The notes under the pieces: model-generated
Database searches by the model: none
Seen by the model: the letters and a program-made list of their open reading frames with translations, nothing else
Told to the model about the DNA's origin: nothing
Assembly: GCF_000973105.1 (NCBI RefSeq)
Contig: NC_015844.1
Coordinates: 372,001 to 436,000 of the forward strand
From: Zobellia galactanivorans
Lineage (GTDB): Bacteria > Bacteroidota > Bacteroidia > Flavobacteriales > Flavobacteriaceae
DNA length: 64,000 nt
Direction: 5' to 3'
Made by a program: the position numbers and the translations under genes
Shown here: positions 61,779 to 64,000 of the stretch, in pieces
Layout of the letters: each line of letters starts with the position of its first letter
Position numbering within the stretch: the stretch's first letter is position 1

Positions 61779-64000
61779 TTAATTATTTATCGTCTGTCCT
61801 ATATTCTTGACCAAGCCCACATCATCAAAATAAACCGTGGCCTGAGAGCCTGTATTTAGCAATGAAACGGTAAAGGGTTTTGGTCTGTCATCGGTCTTAA
61901 ATTCAATACTTAAAAATTCCCATTCGGAGGTAAGTGAAGTTTGACCTGACATTTTGGAATCCTTGCTTTCAATACGTAATTCACCCTTAGCACCAGAGTC
62001 GGGAGCCTTGACCCAGACCGACATGGTATAATTCGTATTGGATTCAAGGTTTTCTATGGTTTGTTGAATGCCGTTATTTTTTTTATGGATCGCAACAGAA
62101 TGCGATTGCATTCGAGTTTTCGCCGTTTCAATTCCCCATGAATCCTCTTGAATGATTTGCACTGCCTCCCCTGTTTTATGCCAAGCGTTCAAACCTTGCT
62201 CAAAGGTGCCGTTGGTAACCAAGTTCATAAAATCGGTCTTAAAGGCTTCGAATTCAGGTTTTGGCGGAGCATCAAAATTATGCCCGGCACGCCATGCTTC
62301 CTTACCATATTCGAATGCACCAAGATCAGGAGCTTGTCCTTCAAAGCTATCTGTTATGGATTTCAATATTACCCCTTTGTCAATAGCCGGAGATGTCGCG
62401 CTAAGCTCAAAATTTTGAGATTGGGGATCCACTAATCGCGCTTCAATATCCTTGAAAAGATTATGGGTAGTTACTACGTTTTCCGAGACATGGTATGAAC
62501 CTGTGAAAATATTGTTGATTACGACATCACCGTACATATCCTCTTTAAAGTTCCTTCCCCAATACCCTAGTCCGTATTTATTATAAAGCGTATTATTGAA
62601 TATAAGGTTATAGTTTCCCGGAGTATTAAGGCGTATGCCATCATAGGCCCCAATACTCAAAAAGCCCGGTGGTGCCTCGGTGAGTATATATTCCCAACCA
62701 CAGTTCCACACCACGTTATGATGAATGGTATAATTACTGGTACTATTGTCTAAATAAATACCAATGCCATAGACGTTGTGCACTTTATTATGGTGAATGA
62801 CCGTACCGGCCCCATCATTGTTGGCCACATAAAAACCGCCGATATCATGCCGAATGAGGCCTGCATCACTAACACTGTTGTACTGGAAGCGCATATTTTT
62901 TCCTCCCGGCCCAATACATCCGCCACCTGCACGGGCAACCGTATTGTGACTTATCAAATGGCCGCTACCAGAGGTGTTCAACAGTTGGTCCCATGTGCCG
63001 GTGTAATTTCCATCGTGGATATAGCTGTTCACGACCTTATTATTACTTCCCGTAATGTTAACCAAGGCCTTCGGGCTATATGCAAATTCACAACTGTTGA
63101 TTTCGTTATGCTTACCCGATAAATTGATGCCCGGTTCAACATAGAACCCTTTTACGTTTTCTATGAGGCAATGCTGCGTAAGCGCATCAGAAGTTATTCC
63201 CGCACCAAAAATGTCAAGATTGGCGATTTCGACATAAGAGCTCCCCGACAGATCAATTGCATTGTTTCTCGTCTTTATTTCGAGACTTAATTCAGATGAG
63301 GCTTCATGCTCTTCTAAATAAAAAAAGAGCTTTCCCTTTTGGGGGTCATAATACCATTCCCCATCGGTATCCAACAAATCGTAATGACCGGAAATGTAAA
63401 ATCGATTCCCCTTTCTAGGCGCATAATTTTTGTCCCACCCAGAAGTACCTCCGTAATAATTTTGCCTTCTTTTGGCCTCGGGAAAGGAGATCCTTTGTTC
63501 ATTAGGCTTATACCCAGAAACTACAAAGGTCTGCAACGCCCATTCCTTTCCAAAGAAACCATAGAGCGTCGCACCTTTTAAATCTATGTTCTTGGGTAAA
63601 TCGGTATTTTGTAACGATAGGGCGGTACCACCGTCTACCTTGGCGAAATTTGGTTTAAGAAGGTCGCCCGAGTAATTGGGCCAACGCGCTTCGGGTGTCC
63701 AATTTTCATTATGGAAGACGATTAAATCTTCCGAAGTTTTTTCTAGGGGAACACTAAAAATATGCTCAGATATTTTGGTCCACCCCTTGTCCATCACTGA
63801 ACACCCGTTGATTATAACCTTTTCATTTTTATAACCGACGAGTCTCAATTTCCTTGACGGTTCGCCTACAAAATTCGGAAATACTGTTTCGCGGTAAGTT
63901 CCCTTTCGAATATAACAGATGCCACCATCCTTCATAACCTCTAAGGCTTTTTTTATAGTCAAAAAAGGTCCGTCTGATCCGTTTGAATTCGGCTTAGGCC
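61779..64000 (-). CDS. Right-handed beta-helix protein with C-terminal CBM, partial
   Basis: The frame runs off the window at its 5' end. No true start is seen: the first TTG at 63962 is an internal Leu, and upstream in frame are PKPNSNGSDGPF, a usual beta-helix N-terminal motif. The visible 730 residues contain many short right-handed helix turns (HNTVARAGGG, HHNKVHNVYG, NNTLYNKYG) and a C-terminal jelly-roll at about 580-720 (LVTNGTFEQGLNAWH, YTMSVWVKAPDSG) of the CBM4/9/22-like type. It may be a glycosidase or lyase acting on the sulfated glycan. Signal and start are outside the window. Confidence 0.75.
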   Translation of the reverse strand, partial: PKPNSNGSDGPFLTIKKALEVMKDGGICYIRKGTYRETVFPNFVGEPSRKLRLVGYKNEKVIINGCSVMDKGWTKISEHIFSVPLEKTSEDLIVFHNENWTPEARWPNYSGDLLKPNFAKVDGGTALSLQNTDLPKNIDLKGATLYGFFGKEWALQTFVVSGYKPNEQRISFPEAKRRQNYYGGTSGWDKNYAPRKGNRFYISGHYDLLDTDGEWYYDPQKGKLFFYLEEHEASSELSLEIKTRNNAIDLSGSSYVEIANLDIFGAGITSDALTQHCLIENVKGFYVEPGINLSGKHNEINSCEFAYSPKALVNITGSNNKVVNSYIHDGNYTGTWDQLLNTSGSGHLISHNTVARAGGGCIGPGGKNMRFQYNSVSDAGLIRHDIGGFYVANNDGAGTVIHHNKVHNVYGIGIYLDNSTSNYTIHHNVVWNCGWEYILTEAPPGFLSIGAYDGIRLNTPGNYNLIFNNTLYNKYGLGYWGRNFKEDMYGDVVINNIFTGSYHVSENVVTTHNLFKDIEARLVDPQSQNFELSATSPAIDKGVILKSITDSFEGQAPDLGAFEYGKEAWRAGHNFDAPPKPEFEAFKTDFMNLVTNGTFEQGLNAWHKTGEAVQIIQEDSWGIETAKTRMQSHSVAIHKKNNGIQQTIENLESNTNYTMSVWVKAPDSGAKGELRIESKDSKMSGQTSLTSEWEFLSIEFKTDDRPKPFTVSLLNTGSQATVYFDDVGLVKNIGQTINN

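Noticed and set aside
61779-63962. TTG at 63962 as true start of the beta-helix gene
   Set aside because: The frame stays open to the window edge with typical family sequence (PKPNSNGSDGPF), so the gene is truncated by the window.
26070-64000. Kappa-carrageenan or agar PUL
   Set aside because: No GH16, GH82, GH86, GH117 or GH127/129-type gene was recognised, so naming the substrate would go beyond the evidence.

Overview
The window looks like a chromosomal segment of a marine member of the Bacteroidota, most probably a Flavobacteriaceae. Seen directly: one SusC/SusD pair next to two S1-type sulfatases and several putative exo-glycosidases (a polysaccharide-utilisation locus, PUL), many lipoproteins with Bacteroidota-style lipoboxes, and a TTG-N19-TANNTTTG promoter of the flavobacterial type at 18083-18112. 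A Zobellia/Maribacter-like alga-associated lifestyle is an inference from the sulfatases and sugar-acid genes. No rRNA or tRNA was recognised.

Region 1 (1-11.4 kb) is an accessory, AT-rich patchwork. Unrelated genes (DUF6933-like, an L,D-transpeptidase-like protein with a lipoprotein, a stand-alone OLD nuclease, a small membrane protein, a papain-like lipoprotein, and the mobile mystery A/B HTH-Fic pair) lie between copies of long structured intergenic repeats. A group II intron 5' end sits at the same point of two repeat copies, and a truncated IS256 element sits in one intron remnant. A roughly 108-bp imperfect inverted repeat with a perfect 29-bp core brackets 7.75-11.42 kb. The layout resembles a cassette array.

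Region 2 (11.5-26 kb) is a sulfur and redox/NO block. It encodes a Crp/Fnr regulator, a DUF2892 membrane protein, an HMA domain protein, a rhodanese, a CstB-like persulfide dioxygenase-rhodanese, a tryptophan 2,3-dioxygenase-like protein, a truncated haemoglobin, an NsrR-like Rrf2 regulator, sulfite reductase CysI/CysJ, a peroxiredoxin, a LysR regulator, a RIC/YtfE-type repair protein, an orphan type ISP restriction C-terminal-like domain and a GNAT acetyltransferase. Persulfide oxidation would give sulfite and CysIJ would reduce it.

Region 3 (26-64 kb) is a large PUL on the minus strand, apart from one AraC regulator. From low to high coordinates: a Tat-exported putative glycosidase, SusD, SusC, two GH97 enzymes around an ECF sigma factor, an oxidative sugar-acid module (SDR, SMP-30 lactonase, enolase-superfamily dehydratase, RraA-type aldolase), the AraC regulator, aldose epimerase, an MFS sugar transporter, a second module of unknown chemistry (creatininase family, ROK, FAD oxidoreductase, SDR, SIS, GntR), a second ECF sigma factor, a sulfatase, a large unclassified glycosidase-like lipoprotein, a GH36-like enzyme, a right-handed beta-helix protein, a second sulfatase and a beta-helix/CBM protein that runs off the window.

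Inferred logic: sulfatases and exo-enzymes trim a sulfated, probably alpha-galactose-type oligosaccharide, SusCD and the MFS protein import the products, and the sugar is oxidised to a 2-keto-3-deoxy acid and cleaved to pyruvate plus an aldehyde. No endo-acting depolymerase was recognised in the window, so the substrate remains unassigned.
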